Shown here: positions 9,083 through 20,368 of the stretch, piece after piece
Position numbering within the stretch: the stretch's first letter is position 1
How the letters are laid out: each line of letters opens with the position of its first letter
Translations under genes and position numbers: made by a program
Notes under the pieces: model-generated
Told to the model about the DNA's origin: nothing
Database searches by the model: none
The model's input: only the letters and a program-made list of their open reading frames with translations
Assembly: GCF_000743575.1 (NCBI RefSeq)
Contig: NZ_JQGC01000024.1
Location: 1 to 60,064, forward strand
Direction: 5' to 3'
DNA: 60,064 nt
Source of the DNA: Devosia riboflavina
Lineage (GTDB): Bacteria > Pseudomonadota > Alphaproteobacteria > Rhizobiales > Devosiaceae

Positions 9083-9659
9083 TGTTTTGGGCGGGTTTGG
9101 GGGACGCGGTCGGTCGGGCGGGCGAGGGGGCGTCGCGCCATTCGCCGGGCGCGAGACCTTCCACAGTCCAATCCCCGATCTGCCAGCGCACCAGCCTGAG
9201 GGTCGGGAGGCCGACGGAGGCGGTCATGCGGCGCACCTGGCGGTTGCGGCCTTCGGTGATGGTGAGGGAGAGCCAGGTGTCGGGGACGCTCTTGCGATAG
9301 CGCACGGGCGGGTTTCGGTCCCAGAGGGCCGGGGGATCGATCAGCTTTGCCTTGGCGGGAAGCGTGGGGCCATCGTTGAGGGTGACACCCCTACGCAGCT
9401 TTTCGAGGGCTTCTTCGGTGGCAGTGCCTTCCACCTGCACCAGATAGGTTTTCGGCAGTTTGAAGCGGGGCGAGGAAATCTCGGCCTGCAGCTTTCCGTC
9501 GTCGGTGAGAAGGAGGAGGCCCTCGCTGTCCTTGTCGAGCCGGCCGGCGGGGTAGACTTCAGGCACTTTGACGAAGTCAGCCAGCGTCTCGCCCGGATTG
9601 CCGCCGGAAAATTGCGAGAGCACGTTGAACGGCTTGTTGAGAAGGATGAGGCGGGCCAT
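9051..9659 (-). CDS. rluE: Ribosomal large-subunit pseudouridine synthase, RluE/RsuA family
   Basis: 202 aa, the compact single-domain form. The catalytic aspartate is D42 in [18 protein letters not shown], and the RsuA-family signature [10 protein letters not shown] is near residue 158. RluE converts a specific uridine of 23S rRNA to pseudouridine; that this is RluE rather than another small RsuA relative is inferred from size and lack of an S4 domain. The frame is open upstream to 10037, but the ATG at 9659 matches the family N-terminus ([17 protein letters not shown]). Confidence 0.88.
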   Translation of the reverse strand: MARLILLNKPFNVLSQFSGGNPGETLADFVKVPEVYPAGRLDKDSEGLLLLTDDGKLQAEISSPRFKLPKTYLVQVEGTATEEALEKLRRGVTLNDGPTLPAKAKLIDPPALWDRNPPVRYRKSVPDTWLSLTITEGRNRQVRRMTASVGLPTLRLVRWQIGDWTVEGLAPGEWRDAPSPARPTASPKPAQNIRSARKPSRG

Positions 9660-9792
9660 GGGGCAGTGATAGTCGATCACGGCGGCGTTGACCACGGTCA
9701 AGCATTTGTTGACTTGAGGTCTTTTGTTGGTCGCAATGGCTGGGCTAACATCGGATGGCGGCCTCAGTGTGCAGTTCTTTTGGGAGAGAGCA

Positions 9793-11061
9793 ATGAAACC
9801 GATCCGTTCATCGAGACGAGCCGTGTTGGTGTTGGCATCAGCCGGTTCGGTGCTGGCTCTGTCGGCAGCGCCGGTCCTCGCCGGCCCCGCCTTTGACGCC
9901 TGCGCCGCGGAGGCGTCGAGCCAATATGAGGTGGGGTTTGAATCGATCGGGCGGGAAACCTGGGACATCGACACCTCGGCTGCGATCAAGGCCTGCAGCG
10001 AGGCGCTGAAGGAAGAACCCGATTCAGCCCAGGTCAAGGGCTGGCTGGCACGCGCTTACTTTGCCGATGGCGATACCGAGAAGGCCGTGCCGCTTTTCGA
10101 AGAGGCGGCCGAGGGCGGCCATGTGATCGCGCTCGCCATCTATGGCGACATGCTGACGACCGGGGACGGGGTCGAGACCGATATGGAGCGCGGCGCGCAA
10201 TTGCTGCTGCAAGGCGCCGAGGCCGGCTTTGCGCTGGCGCAGAACTCCATGGGGCTCTCCTATGATTTCGGCGAGGGCGTCGAGCAGAACTATGATGAAG
10301 CGGCGCGCTGGTATCGGGCGGCGGCCGAGCAGGGCATGGCCAAGGCGCAGTCCAATCTGGGGCTGATGTATCAGGAGGGCCTTGGCGTGCCGCGCGACTA
10401 TGTGGCAGCGGCGGCCTGGTTCGAAAAGGCCGTGGCGCAGGGCGATGTGTCGGCACAGGTCAATCTGGGCAAGGTTTTGCAGGACGGACTGGGGCAGGAC
10501 GTCGATATGGAGCGCGCCGTCGAGCTCTATCGGCTCGCGGCCGATGCCGGCGACATGTATGGCCAGAACAATCTCGCCTTCCTCCTCGAAAACGGCGAGG
10601 GCGTGGAACAGGATGTGGCGGAGGCCGCGGAACTCTATCAACTGGCGGCCGACCAGGGCATGGCGCTCGCCAAGCACAATCTGGCGCTGCTCTATGAAGA
10701 TGGGCGCGGCGTGAAGCAGGACTATGCCAAGGCATTGCAGCTTTACGAGGAAGCGGCCGAAGGCGGAGAAATGCGCGCGGCGGTCAATCTCGGTCTTCTT
10801 TACATGGATGGGTTGGGGACTGAGGTCGACTATGCCGAGGCCTTGAAATGGACCCAGATTGCGGCCGACAAGGCTCAGCCGATCGGGCTCAACAATATGG
10901 GCCATATCTATGAAAACGGGCTGGGGGTCGATGTCGATCTCGACCTCGCCAAGAGCTATTATCAGCAATCGGCTGATCTTGGTTATCAGCTCGCCGTGGA
11001 TAATCTGGCGCGGCTCAATAGCGGCGGCAGTTCGGGCGGCGGCAAGACCAAGTCGAAATAG
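9793..11061 (+). CDS. Secreted Sel1-repeat protein
   Basis: 422 aa. A signal peptide ends near APVLAG, then a short helical region, then about nine Sel1-like repeats of 36 residues ([28 protein letters not shown] pattern) to residue 405, and a Ser/Gly/Lys tail. Sel1 arrays form helical solenoids that scaffold protein complexes; in rhizobia ExoR and PodJ-like relatives link the envelope to signalling. The start is set by ATG at 9793 with GGGAGAGA just upstream. It is transcribed away from the pseudouridine synthase and ends at a strong terminator. Confidence 0.88.
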   Translation: MKPIRSSRRAVLVLASAGSVLALSAAPVLAGPAFDACAAEASSQYEVGFESIGRETWDIDTSAAIKACSEALKEEPDSAQVKGWLARAYFADGDTEKAVPLFEEAAEGGHVIALAIYGDMLTTGDGVETDMERGAQLLLQGAEAGFALAQNSMGLSYDFGEGVEQNYDEAARWYRAAAEQGMAKAQSNLGLMYQEGLGVPRDYVAAAAWFEKAVAQGDVSAQVNLGKVLQDGLGQDVDMERAVELYRLAADAGDMYGQNNLAFLLENGEGVEQDVAEAAELYQLAADQGMALAKHNLALLYEDGRGVKQDYAKALQLYEEAAEGGEMRAAVNLGLLYMDGLGTEVDYAEALKWTQIAADKAQPIGLNNMGHIYENGLGVDVDLDLAKSYYQQSADLGYQLAVDNLARLNSGGSSGGGKTKSK

Positions 11062-11076
11062 GGTCCTGCGGAAATC

Positions 11077-11120
11077 GAAGAAGGCCTCGGCTAGAACTCG
11101 CCGGGGCCTTCTTCTTTTTT
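11077..11120. terminator. Bidirectional terminator between convergent genes
   Basis: A long stem, GAAGAAGGCC with GGCCTTCTTC, is followed by TTTTTT on the plus strand and A residues opposite. It overlaps the 3' end of the DUF599 gene. Confidence 0.85.
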
Positions 11121-11822
11121 GATCTCGCTTTCGGCCAGCTTCTTGCGGTGGCGTGCAGCAATTACGGCTGCCGAGGCGGCGGTGCGGTGGGCCGTCGAGA
11201 AGAATTCGCGATGGGCGAGTACGAGGACGGTCGCAAGGCAGGCAGCGACGGCAAGCCATTCGGAAATGAACCAGGCGACGGTCGATACCGAGAAATAATA
11301 GGCGCGAATGCCGGAATTGAAATTTTTCGCGCCCAGCGCATTCATGCGGGTGATGGCGTCGATCTCTTCTTCCGAAGTGACCCGGTCGTGCTCAAGGGCG
11401 CCGAGCATGATGCAATAATGATTGAACTGACGCAGCGACAGGGTGAAGGCGAAGAAGGCCAAGACGAACATGGCCAGCATGACCATGAGGTGGATCTGCA
11501 CATCGGCGATGGAGAAGCCGCTATCGACAGAGAGCGAGTCGAGCGTTTCCATCAGGGTGGGCAATTGGCCGAAGACGGCAAAGACGGCCAGCACCAGCAG
11601 GACCGAGGTTGAGGCCAGAAAACTGACCGAGCCCATGATATTGCCCGAGAGGATGGCGTCAAACGGGCTTTCGCGGCGCGTCGCATTGGTCACCCAGCGG
11701 CGGCGCTGCATGTTCATGATGGTCGAGAGCGAGGGGCGGCGGCGCTCGATCAGCGGCACGATGAGATTATAGGCGTAATAGGCAAGGAGCGGAAAAAGCG
11801 AAGTGAAAAGCGTTGCCGTCAT
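11091..11822 (-). CDS. DUF599 membrane protein
   Basis: 243 aa with about four transmembrane helices (residues 1-25, 62-85, 110-130 and 180-202) and the family segments RRRWV, FDAILSGN and FTLSLRQFNHYC. DUF599 proteins are common in alphaproteobacteria and have no known function. The C-terminal 35 residues are cytosolic, Arg/Lys/Glu-rich. The gene is on its own, convergent with the Sel1 gene. Confidence 0.85.
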   Translation of the reverse strand: MTATLFTSLFPLLAYYAYNLIVPLIERRRPSLSTIMNMQRRRWVTNATRRESPFDAILSGNIMGSVSFLASTSVLLVLAVFAVFGQLPTLMETLDSLSVDSGFSIADVQIHLMVMLAMFVLAFFAFTLSLRQFNHYCIMLGALEHDRVTSEEEIDAITRMNALGAKNFNSGIRAYYFSVSTVAWFISEWLAVAACLATVLVLAHREFFSTAHRTAASAAVIAARHRKKLAESEIKKEEGPGEF

Positions 11823-11851
11823 GCCGGGCCCCCGAAGCGATCGATCACAAC

Positions 11852-12889
11852 TTACAATGGGCGCGGGTGGCGGCGGAAGAGTGCGTCGATCTCGCCGAGG
11901 ACTTCGGGCGAGAGTGTGAGATTGACCGCGCCGAGGTCGATGGCCAGTTGTTCTGTGCTGGTGGCGCCGATGATGGTGGAGGTCATGAAGGGGCGGGTGC
12001 GGCAGAAGGCGATGGCCATCTGGGCGGGATCGAGGCCGTGCTTTTTGGCGAGGGCCAGATAATCGCGGGTGGCGGCCTCGGAAAACTCGTTCTGGCGCCA
12101 GAATCCCTTCTGGTACTCCTTGCGGCTCCCCTTAGGCGTCTGGCCGTCGAGATATTTGCCCGTCAGCATGCCGGCGGCGAGGGGCGAATAGGCGAGGAGG
12201 CCGACATCTTCGTGGTGGCTCAATTCGGCCAGGTCATGGTCGAAGAGGCGGCGAAGGAAATTGTATTCGTTCTGCACGGAGGCGAGGCGCGGAAACCCCT
12301 TGGCTTCGGCGATGCGCAGCCACTGGGTGATGCCCCAGGTGGTTTCGTTGGAGACGCCGATGGCGCGGATTTTTCCTGATTTGACCAGCTCGTTCAGGGT
12401 TTCGAGCATGTCTTCGAGATTGGCGAGAATGTCGGCGGTGTCCTGCTTGTGCGGGGCATAGCGCCAGTAGTTCTCAAAATGGTAGTGGCCGCGGCTCGCC
12501 CAATGGATCTGATAGAGATCGATATAGTCGGTCTTGAGGCGTTTGAGGCTCCCATCAACCGCGATGCGGATCGAGGCGCCATCGGCGCGCTTGCCTTCGC
12601 GTAGGAAGGTATTGCCGCCGCCGCCGATCTTGCTGGCGAGGACCCAGTTTTCGCGGTCCTGGTGGGTAGCGAACCAGTTGCCGATGATCTCTTCGGTGCG
12701 GCCGGAGGTTTCGGGGCTGCCGGGAACGGCGTAGAGTTCGGCCGTGTCCATGAAATTGATGCCTGCATCGCGCGCCATGGCGATCTGGGCATGGCCTTCG
12801 GCTTCGGTATTCTGGCTGCCCCAGGTCATGGTGCCCAAGCAGATATCGGTGACCTCGATGCCGGTACGGCCGAGTTTTTTCATTTCCAT
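11852..12889 (-). CDS. Aldo/keto reductase (Tas/YajO-like)
   Basis: 345 aa TIM-barrel oxidoreductase using NADP(H) to reduce aldehydes or ketones. The catalytic tetrad is visible: Asp and Tyr in FMDTAELYAV, Lys in LASKIGG, and His in QIHWASRGH. The insert after the His and the segment RRLFDHDLAELSHHEDVGLLAYSPLA match the Tas subgroup. The start is the ATG at 12889 (MEMKKLGRTGIEV); the frame is open to 13009, but the added residues are Pro/Arg-rich and not family-like. Confidence 0.9.
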   Translation of the reverse strand: MEMKKLGRTGIEVTDICLGTMTWGSQNTEAEGHAQIAMARDAGINFMDTAELYAVPGSPETSGRTEEIIGNWFATHQDRENWVLASKIGGGGNTFLREGKRADGASIRIAVDGSLKRLKTDYIDLYQIHWASRGHYHFENYWRYAPHKQDTADILANLEDMLETLNELVKSGKIRAIGVSNETTWGITQWLRIAEAKGFPRLASVQNEYNFLRRLFDHDLAELSHHEDVGLLAYSPLAAGMLTGKYLDGQTPKGSRKEYQKGFWRQNEFSEAATRDYLALAKKHGLDPAQMAIAFCRTRPFMTSTIIGATSTEQLAIDLGAVNLTLSPEVLGEIDALFRRHPRPL

Positions 12890-13089
12890 GATGGGCGCCC
12901 CAATCCAGAATTTCCAGCGGCCGGACAGTTGGCTGTCCAGCGGGCCGGACGGTAGACCGTTCGACGCGACGGGGAAAAGACGGGAACGGGCCAAGGCGGA
13001 GTTTTCCACATGCCTTGCGCGGCAAGGCCCTGATTTTGCTGATGTCGGGGGTTGGTGTCAAAAAACCGTCACCTCATCCGCTTTGGGGG

Positions 13090-13118
13090 TTGAGGTCTTC
13101 GGAACTACCCCCTATATA
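13090..13118 (+). promoter_or_regulatory. Promoter of tRNA-fMet
   Basis: A -35 TTGAGG (13090-13095) and a -10 TATATA (13113-13118) with an exact 17-bp spacer, ending 32 bp before the mature tRNA. Confidence 0.65.
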
Positions 13119-13150
13119 GCCCTCACACCGCGCCGAGGCGCTGTGTTTGA

Positions 13151-14980
<1,830 letters not shown>

Positions 14981-14982
14981 GG

Positions 14983-15165
14983 CTAGTCCCTTTCGTTCGA
15001 TGAATTGCTTTGCGCCTTACCGAACTGCTGAAACTCAGCGAAATCGCGCTCTGCCGCGCTGGATGCCATTAACCGGACGAAAGCTACGAGCCGCTCGTCG
15101 GGCGCTGGCGAAATGGAATTTGGCGCTCCTCTCCGAGTGTCGCTGTCTTTAGGGGTCCGGGTCAA
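14983..15165 (-). CDS. Small protein upstream of the recombinase
   Basis: 60 aa, no recognised domain. Its stop codon is 2 bases before the recombinase ATG, so the two are probably co-translated. The sequence is polar with a short helical stretch (ERLVAFVRLMASSAAERDF). The start would be TTG with only a weak purine-rich site. The position suits an accessory or directionality factor, but nothing in the sequence proves that. Confidence 0.5.
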   Translation of the reverse strand: MTRTPKDSDTRRGAPNSISPAPDERLVAFVRLMASSAAERDFAEFQQFGKAQSNSSNERD

Positions 15166-15276
15166 CTTTTTCTTACGCCTTTCTTTTTGGTTTGGGGATG
15201 ATATCTGTTGTTCTCAAATACAGAACAAACAATGAACAATGTTATAGGAACACTTTCCTATTTTGGCAAGGTAATT

Positions 15277-15690
15277 TTACTTTCCGAAATCTTCCTGCGT
15301 GGCCGTATGTGCAGCCGAATGGCCGGATTCTGCCAATTTCGACTTCGCAATCGCGGTGAAGATTTTTCGGGACCTGCCTGCGGTTGTAATCACGAGGGTT
15401 CGCGCATGGCCGGGTGCGTCGACCGACAGGACACCGACGCATGCCGAAACGGCCAAGAGCGCCAGGGGAGTTATGACTAAGACCGCCCGCTCTTGGTCAG
15501 TAAGGAGATCGGCGTAGACGGTGAGTGCTCCCCCGGCGAGCATGCCGATTGCGGCGGACAGCCAGAATAGATCGCGGCGCCGGCGCACGGTGGCATGGCT
15601 GAGGGGATAGATTCCGGTCGGTGTCGACAAGGCAGATCTTGTTACCGTGTAGCGGCCATCATCGAACTGAGGGTTCATGACATTCCTCAT
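15277..15690 (-). CDS. Small two-helix membrane protein (possibly DUF6232)
   Basis: 137 aa. An N-terminal polar region is followed by two transmembrane helices (about 40-62 and 70-90) and a cytosolic part with a beta-rich TLVITTAGRSRKIF and helix IFTAIAKSKLAES. The layout resembles small DUF6232-type proteins; the match is tentative. It is the last gene of the seven-gene operon that includes the coupling protein and overlaps the gene before it by 4 bases. Confidence 0.6.
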   Translation of the reverse strand: MRNVMNPQFDDGRYTVTRSALSTPTGIYPLSHATVRRRRDLFWLSAAIGMLAGGALTVYADLLTDQERAVLVITPLALLAVSACVGVLSVDAPGHARTLVITTAGRSRKIFTAIAKSKLAESGHSAAHTATQEDFGK

Positions 15691-16118
15691 TTGCAGAAGG
15701 AGAGTGCGCTAACGGCAGCGCGCTCGCGAAGTGCGGCCGCCTCAGTGGCAGGTATGAGACGGAAGCTTGCCGTGTGAACGGCGTAGTCAAAGCGCAACTT
15801 CGTTGTGGTGAGGGCACCGCAAGAACAGCGCGCCAGTTTCTGGGCGCGAGAGAGCGGCTCCGGCATCGCACTATCGATGATGCGTGCCTCAAGATCGTCA
15901 AGTTCGGGCATGCCGAGCAGGGATCCTATCCCTGAACCCAAAACCGGGGCAGGGGTGTCTGCAATGCTGGCCTCTTCACAAAGCGCCTGGACAGGCTCGA
16001 CCAACTCGCGCTGCAGGGCGCGATCGGCAAGGACCGCATAGTTGAACCCGAACCATGTCGCACCGGCTAGGAGGATGCCGAGGGCACTTTCCGGCAGTTT
16101 GGTGAGCAGATCGATCAT
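15687..16118 (-). CDS. Hypothetical protein in coupling-protein operon
   Basis: 143 aa, not recognised. One probable membrane segment (ALGILLAGATWFGFNYAVLA, residues 12-31) is followed by a soluble domain with Cys47 and a CSCG motif near residues 98-101. It overlaps both neighbours by 4 bases, a sign of tight translational coupling. Confidence 0.6.
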   Translation of the reverse strand: MIDLLTKLPESALGILLAGATWFGFNYAVLADRALQRELVEPVQALCEEASIADTPAPVLGSGIGSLLGMPELDDLEARIIDSAMPEPLSRAQKLARCSCGALTTTKLRFDYAVHTASFRLIPATEAAALRERAAVSALSFCK

Positions 16119-16576
16119 TGCGAGGGGCTCCCTCTCTTTTGGCTGATGTTTTTGCCCGGTCCCTGACTCTGCGAAGGTGAGCGCGCCTGCAGGTTGCGGA
16201 TGACCGAGTTGCTCATCCGCGTTCGAATGCCGTTGATGCTTGTGAGGCGCTGAGTCATGCGGGCCCGTACATTACGCCGGGCTTCCGTCATCACGCTCTG
16301 CGCCGTGTATTCTTTGGCCAGCGTGGGAAGGGCGGGCGTCACCTCGGCGAGGCCTGCCCGCTTCTTCCAGAGGGCAACACTTTCTTTGACGACCCAGGTC
16401 TCTTCGTATTTGCCGAAATGGGCCCGGGCCCGGGCCTTCACTCGCGCTGCCCTATCTTCGATAGCCCGCAGTTGCGTGATCGCCGCAGGGTCTCCATTCG
16501 CCAGGGAGAAGCTTTTTGGTGTCGTTGCTGTGAAGGACGCGGTGACGACCTTGCCGGGTGGAGCTTGCTTAGCCAT
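16115..16576 (-). CDS. Basic hypothetical protein in coupling-protein operon
   Basis: 153 aa, not recognised. It is strongly basic, with an Arg-rich helical segment (RRNVRARMTQRLTSINGIRTR) and a Ser/Gln/Lys tail, no signal peptide and no membrane helix. It overlaps its neighbours by 4-8 bases. A nucleic-acid-binding accessory role in transfer is possible but only inferred from charge and place. Confidence 0.6.
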   Translation of the reverse strand: MAKQAPPGKVVTASFTATTPKSFSLANGDPAAITQLRAIEDRAARVKARARAHFGKYEETWVVKESVALWKKRAGLAEVTPALPTLAKEYTAQSVMTEARRNVRARMTQRLTSINGIRTRMSNSVIRNLQARSPSQSQGPGKNISQKRGSPSQ

Positions 16577-16820
16577 GGAGCGCCCCCGCAGGTTTCAGCA
16601 GCATGACGAACGGACAATCGCCATGGCTGGGCGAGACGGTCTGTGAATCGCGCCCGACATAGTCGCAGCTCGTATAGTACTTGCTCTCGTAGCTGCCGGT
16701 GTAGCGGTAGTTCCAGAGCATGTGCGGTGTGCCGTAAAGCCACATCGCACCAAGGGCTGCCGTTATCACGGCGACCCACAATAGCTTTGACGGGCGGACC
16801 CAAAGGGTGCGCTTACTCAT
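16569..16820 (-). CDS. Small membrane protein in coupling-protein operon
   Basis: 83 aa with a single N-terminal transmembrane helix (LLWVAVITAALGAMWLYG) and a Tyr/Ser-rich outer part with two cysteines (SCDYVG and GDCPF) that could form a disulfide outside the cytoplasm. It overlaps the coupling-protein stop by 8 bases. No family recognised. Confidence 0.6.
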   Translation of the reverse strand: MSKRTLWVRPSKLLWVAVITAALGAMWLYGTPHMLWNYRYTGSYESKYYTSCDYVGRDSQTVSPSHGDCPFVMLLKPAGALHG

Positions 16821-18522
16821 CTTGCGTCTCCGGCTTCAAATAGGGGGCAATTGTGAGGACAGGCTTGGAATAGAGCCGCGTGCCCGAGATCGGACTGGGC
16901 GCAACGTAGTCACGCCACCAATCCACCTCGCCGTAATGGACCATGCGAAGCTTCATGGGATTCATGCCGCGCACGAACACCCAGGCGTGGCCACGCTCCA
17001 TTGAGAGGACTTCGTTGGGCTTCATCAGCGGCCGTGAGAACTCGCTCGTGGCGATGCTGATTTCGCGGGCGTGGCTCTGGTAGGAGAAATCTTGTTTGCG
17101 TAGCGTCGTATCGGAGAGGGTTTCCGATACCGCCTTGGCTCGTTCCGGACTGTTCAGTCCGGCGGTGATCCGCACGTCGCTATAGGCCTCGATGGAGCGC
17201 GCGGCATCGCGCCCGTACGCTTTCTCAAGCCCGGCGAACCCCTGAATGAAGAAATCCATGCTGACACCGAGACCGCGCAGCGTCTCCATGTCCGAGGTCA
17301 ATTCGCTGAACCTGTAGTTCAGCGCCTCCTCGGCCACGATGTGGACCTTGTGCCCGTGCGGCTTCGACTTGCAGGCTTCAAGGATATTGTAGTTCAGCAG
17401 CGAGACGAGGGGCGCGAACTCCCGCGTATGGGTGAGCGGGCTCATGATGAACACGATCACCTGGCGCTCACGTAACTCACCCAGCCTGTGAAATGCCCTC
17501 TCTCCGTACCCGCTGAGGTGGCCGACGGGATTGAACGACAAGAGGCGCTGGCTGGCGCCTTCGACGAACGAGCCGAAGTTTTCTTCGTTCTTCTTCGCGC
17601 GGTCGATGAGGTTGAGCGCTTCCACCTTCAGGAATGCCACAAGCGCGTCGTTGGGATCTATGCCTTCAAGTTGAAAGGCGAGCAGCGCCAGCCGCTTTTT
17701 GAAGGCGATCGGGTCCGCGATCAGCGAATAGAGAGCCGAGGGCGTGCACTCTGCTGGATTGAGGAATGCTTCGCTCAGGATCGCGACGATCAGCACCCTG
17801 CGGCTGCCGTGGGCGAAGTACGGGTTCTTCTCCTCGTTGTTGAGGGGATAAAGGATGACCGCGTAGTCCATTGCTATCCGCACCGCGTTTTTACGCTCGT
17901 GCGCTTCACCATGAACGGCATCAATCACTGCCTGAAAGGCACCCAGCTCGACTTCGCCTTCTATGCCGAGCAGGCCGCCGGCGGGATTGACGGCCCAGAC
18001 TTCGAATCCAAGCCTCCTGAGACCAGCAGAGAGCATAGGAAACAGCTCTCGCTTCGGGTCGGCAATCACCAGCGAGTAGCCGCCGGTAGCGCGGCTGATA
18101 ATCCACGTCATAACGTAGCAGATGGATTTGCCGACGCCGGGAGGCATCTCGATGATCGAAAACGGCAGCGAGCGGGGACGCCATACCGGACGCCCCTTGT
18201 GGTCAAGGCCGAGCAGTTCGGATGGTTGATCCATACCTGCCGCCGAGCGCTCCGCAGGCGTCGCCTCTCTCGCCGACCCGTGGCTATCGCTGATGTCTTG
18301 CGAAATCGCGATATTTTTGCGCAGGCGATAATCTTTCAGAACATTGCGGCCTGCTGTCATCAGCAGGATGGCAGCCCCGGAGGCAAGGGCTCCTGCCATG
18401 ACGAAATCCTGCCAGTGCTGGGCAGTGGGCCATAACAGTGATGCCGAGCCTCCCAGCGCCGCCGCCGCTATGACGGGCCGATTCACCGGCCCGCTTTTCG
18501 CGATGATCTTGACCGGCGTCAT
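16813..18522 (-). CDS. Type IV coupling protein, VirD4/TraG-like
   Basis: 569 aa. Two N-terminal membrane helices (about 16-32 and 40-58) are followed by a RecA-like ATPase: Walker A PPGVGKS at 127-133, VIADPKRELF just after, and Walker B HIVAEEA at 394-400. Coupling proteins bring the relaxase-DNA complex to a type IV secretion channel and pump DNA. It is the centre of a seven-gene operon; no channel genes accompany it, so it presumably docks on a helper's machine. MOBP-type relaxase genes lie at the far end of the same element. Confidence 0.9.
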   Translation of the reverse strand: MTPVKIIAKSGPVNRPVIAAAALGGSASLLWPTAQHWQDFVMAGALASGAAILLMTAGRNVLKDYRLRKNIAISQDISDSHGSAREATPAERSAAGMDQPSELLGLDHKGRPVWRPRSLPFSIIEMPPGVGKSICYVMTWIISRATGGYSLVIADPKRELFPMLSAGLRRLGFEVWAVNPAGGLLGIEGEVELGAFQAVIDAVHGEAHERKNAVRIAMDYAVILYPLNNEEKNPYFAHGSRRVLIVAILSEAFLNPAECTPSALYSLIADPIAFKKRLALLAFQLEGIDPNDALVAFLKVEALNLIDRAKKNEENFGSFVEGASQRLLSFNPVGHLSGYGERAFHRLGELRERQVIVFIMSPLTHTREFAPLVSLLNYNILEACKSKPHGHKVHIVAEEALNYRFSELTSDMETLRGLGVSMDFFIQGFAGLEKAYGRDAARSIEAYSDVRITAGLNSPERAKAVSETLSDTTLRKQDFSYQSHAREISIATSEFSRPLMKPNEVLSMERGHAWVFVRGMNPMKLRMVHYGEVDWWRDYVAPSPISGTRLYSKPVLTIAPYLKPETQDE

Positions 18523-19043
18523 TCTTCGGCGCCCGGCAGGGTAAAATCAAAATTGCAGTGGGACCTGGCGAGCGCGGCCAGTGCGGTCGCGCCAAGCCGG
18601 AAAAGGTCAAGCTGCTGAGACGGCAAGCCTTCCAGACCGTGAAAGACCGGATTGTTCGAGCCCTGCTGATGGGCCAGGGTAATCTTGCGCTCGACTCCAT
18701 CCCCGGCTAGTGCGGCGATGTAGCACCAGCGCGAGCCCACGAGATTTCCGGCAAGATCGGCGGGGCTGGCAAAGCGCACGCCCGTCGTCACCTTGAAGGG
18801 CAAGCCTGCGACGGGCGTTTCCTTGAAGAAGGTGATGTCCTTGGCGCCGGCAAGTGCCGGGACTTCTTCAAGGTTGGGAGCTACCACTGCAGCCTGTGGC
18901 TCGCGCTCGCCGAAGATCGCGGCCAATCTGCCGAAAATTAGGTCCTCGCCAGCGAGATCCATGGCAACGATGAGCCCTATACCGGCGACGGCGACAGCTG
19001 TGACGCAGAGCGCCACGCTCGTACCAAAGAGACGACCGATCAT
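18519..19043 (-). CDS. Membrane-anchored hypothetical protein in coupling-protein operon
   Basis: 174 aa. One N-terminal hydrophobic segment (SVALCVTAVAVAGIGLIVAM) anchors a soluble domain with two cysteines (RWCYIA and SHCNFDF), probably in the periplasm. It overlaps both neighbours by 4 bases. No family recognised; by place it could be a partner of the coupling protein. Confidence 0.6.
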   Translation of the reverse strand: MIGRLFGTSVALCVTAVAVAGIGLIVAMDLAGEDLIFGRLAAIFGEREPQAAVVAPNLEEVPALAGAKDITFFKETPVAGLPFKVTTGVRFASPADLAGNLVGSRWCYIAALAGDGVERKITLAHQQGSNNPVFHGLEGLPSQQLDLFRLGATALAALARSHCNFDFTLPGAEE

Positions 19044-20290
19044 TTGCTCGCTCCTTCGCGGTGATCGTTGTTGAGGTGTTCGACTTCGCGCCGACCTGCG
19101 AGCTGGATCACGAGCAGTGCCAAGGGGCTAAGGTCGAGGAAGATGGACGCGATCCACTGGGGTAGCAGGGCCACCCAATAGGCGCGGATTGCTTCAAGGG
19201 CATCGAGGGGACGGGCGGGTCGCGCCGCAACTGCTTCGCCGTCCAGGTTTGCCAGAGCGTGCCGCAGACTGTCGGCAACCGGCTTCACCATTTCCGCAAT
19301 GACACGCAGTTCGCGGTTCTGGACGGCCTCGAAATCGCTGCTGGCATCGCCCTGATCGGGCACCAGATTTTCAAGGATCGACAGCGTCGCTTCGATCGAA
19401 AGGACGTAGTCGTACTGGCGCACTTGCGCGAGCAGGCGGTCGATCTTGTCGGCTGCAATGGAGACGCCCCGCGAGCGTTCTCCGATATCGCCAGTAATGA
19501 AGACGTAGCTCTTCATCTCGGCAAGCGTGGTGCTGATCTCGCCTTGCACCTTATTGGCCTGCGCCATGCCGCCTTGGATATCGGTGCTCAGGGTGCCGAG
19601 AATTGTCGAGACCTGGCGGAAGGTTTCCGACACCTTGCCTTCGCCCTTGCTGCCTGATTGCGCGCCCGTGGCGACTTCGACATCGGCCAGTGATGCAAAG
19701 CGTGCGACCTGTGATGTCATCACGGGGACCAGCTGTGCCGCCGTGCTCGACTGCCCGGCTACGGCGGTTGTTATGTCCTCATAGGATTCAACCGTATCCG
19801 CCATCGATAGCTTCACAGCGGTGGGGCCGCCGAGGGCAAGAACGGAAAACGGTGCGTCGATTGCGGTGATGCAGAGGGCGTAAATGCTACCGGCCAAAAT
19901 GCCGGTGAGCATCCTGCGTTTGCGCAGCCGCGGCACGATGCTGAAGATATGCTTCCAGCCGAGCCAGGCGAGGACAGCCACGATGGTAGCAAAGCTCAGA
20001 GCGTGGGCCTTGCCGAGGAGACCCTCTCCGGATTCCGACAGCGGCATTGATACGCCGGCATAAGTGAGGAGAAGGATGCCGACGCTGACGATCATCAAAA
20101 GGATCGATGTCAGGGCCTCGATGTAGTCGACTGTGACGTGAAGGCGGGTGCCCTCACGAGATTTGCCCGATGGTCGGAAGCGGGCTTCGCCGAATTTGCG
20201 AAGGCGTGAGAAGTAGCTGTTCCTGCGACGGACATCCGTTTCGGCGCGGTGGCCTACCTCGTCGGCAGGAATTGGCGTGTACTTTTTCAT
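19040..20290 (-). CDS. Multi-pass membrane protein heading the coupling-protein operon
   Basis: 416 aa, not recognised. Membrane helices lie near residues 60-80, 95-115 and 128-150 and again near 375-398. Between them is a long helical, Ser/Thr/Gln-rich region (GKVSETFRQVSTILGTLSTDI and on) that looks like a coiled coil of the kind seen in chemoreceptors and phage tape proteins. ATG 20290 (MKKYTPIPADEV) is preferred to the longer frame. It sits behind two palindromes that look like repressor sites. Confidence 0.65.
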   Translation of the reverse strand: MKKYTPIPADEVGHRAETDVRRRNSYFSRLRKFGEARFRPSGKSREGTRLHVTVDYIEALTSILLMIVSVGILLLTYAGVSMPLSESGEGLLGKAHALSFATIVAVLAWLGWKHIFSIVPRLRKRRMLTGILAGSIYALCITAIDAPFSVLALGGPTAVKLSMADTVESYEDITTAVAGQSSTAAQLVPVMTSQVARFASLADVEVATGAQSGSKGEGKVSETFRQVSTILGTLSTDIQGGMAQANKVQGEISTTLAEMKSYVFITGDIGERSRGVSIAADKIDRLLAQVRQYDYVLSIEATLSILENLVPDQGDASSDFEAVQNRELRVIAEMVKPVADSLRHALANLDGEAVAARPARPLDALEAIRAYWVALLPQWIASIFLDLSPLALLVIQLAGRREVEHLNNDHREGASK

Positions 20291-20320
20291 GGCGCACCCA
20301 AGGTTGAGTGCGCCTAATGT

Positions 20321-20356
20321 GTGGGTACCCACCAATTATGTCAAGTGGGTCCCCAC
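20321..20356 (-). promoter_or_regulatory. Twin operator palindromes of the transfer operon
   Basis: GTGGGTACCCAC (20321-20332) and GTGGGTCCCCAC (20345-20356) have centres 24 bp apart. A -35-like TTGACA lies between them on the minus strand. The arrangement fits a dimeric repressor blocking the promoter of the transfer operon. The ribbon-helix-helix protein encoded just upstream is the obvious candidate. Confidence 0.6.
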
Positions 20357-20368
20357 GCATTTTGATTT

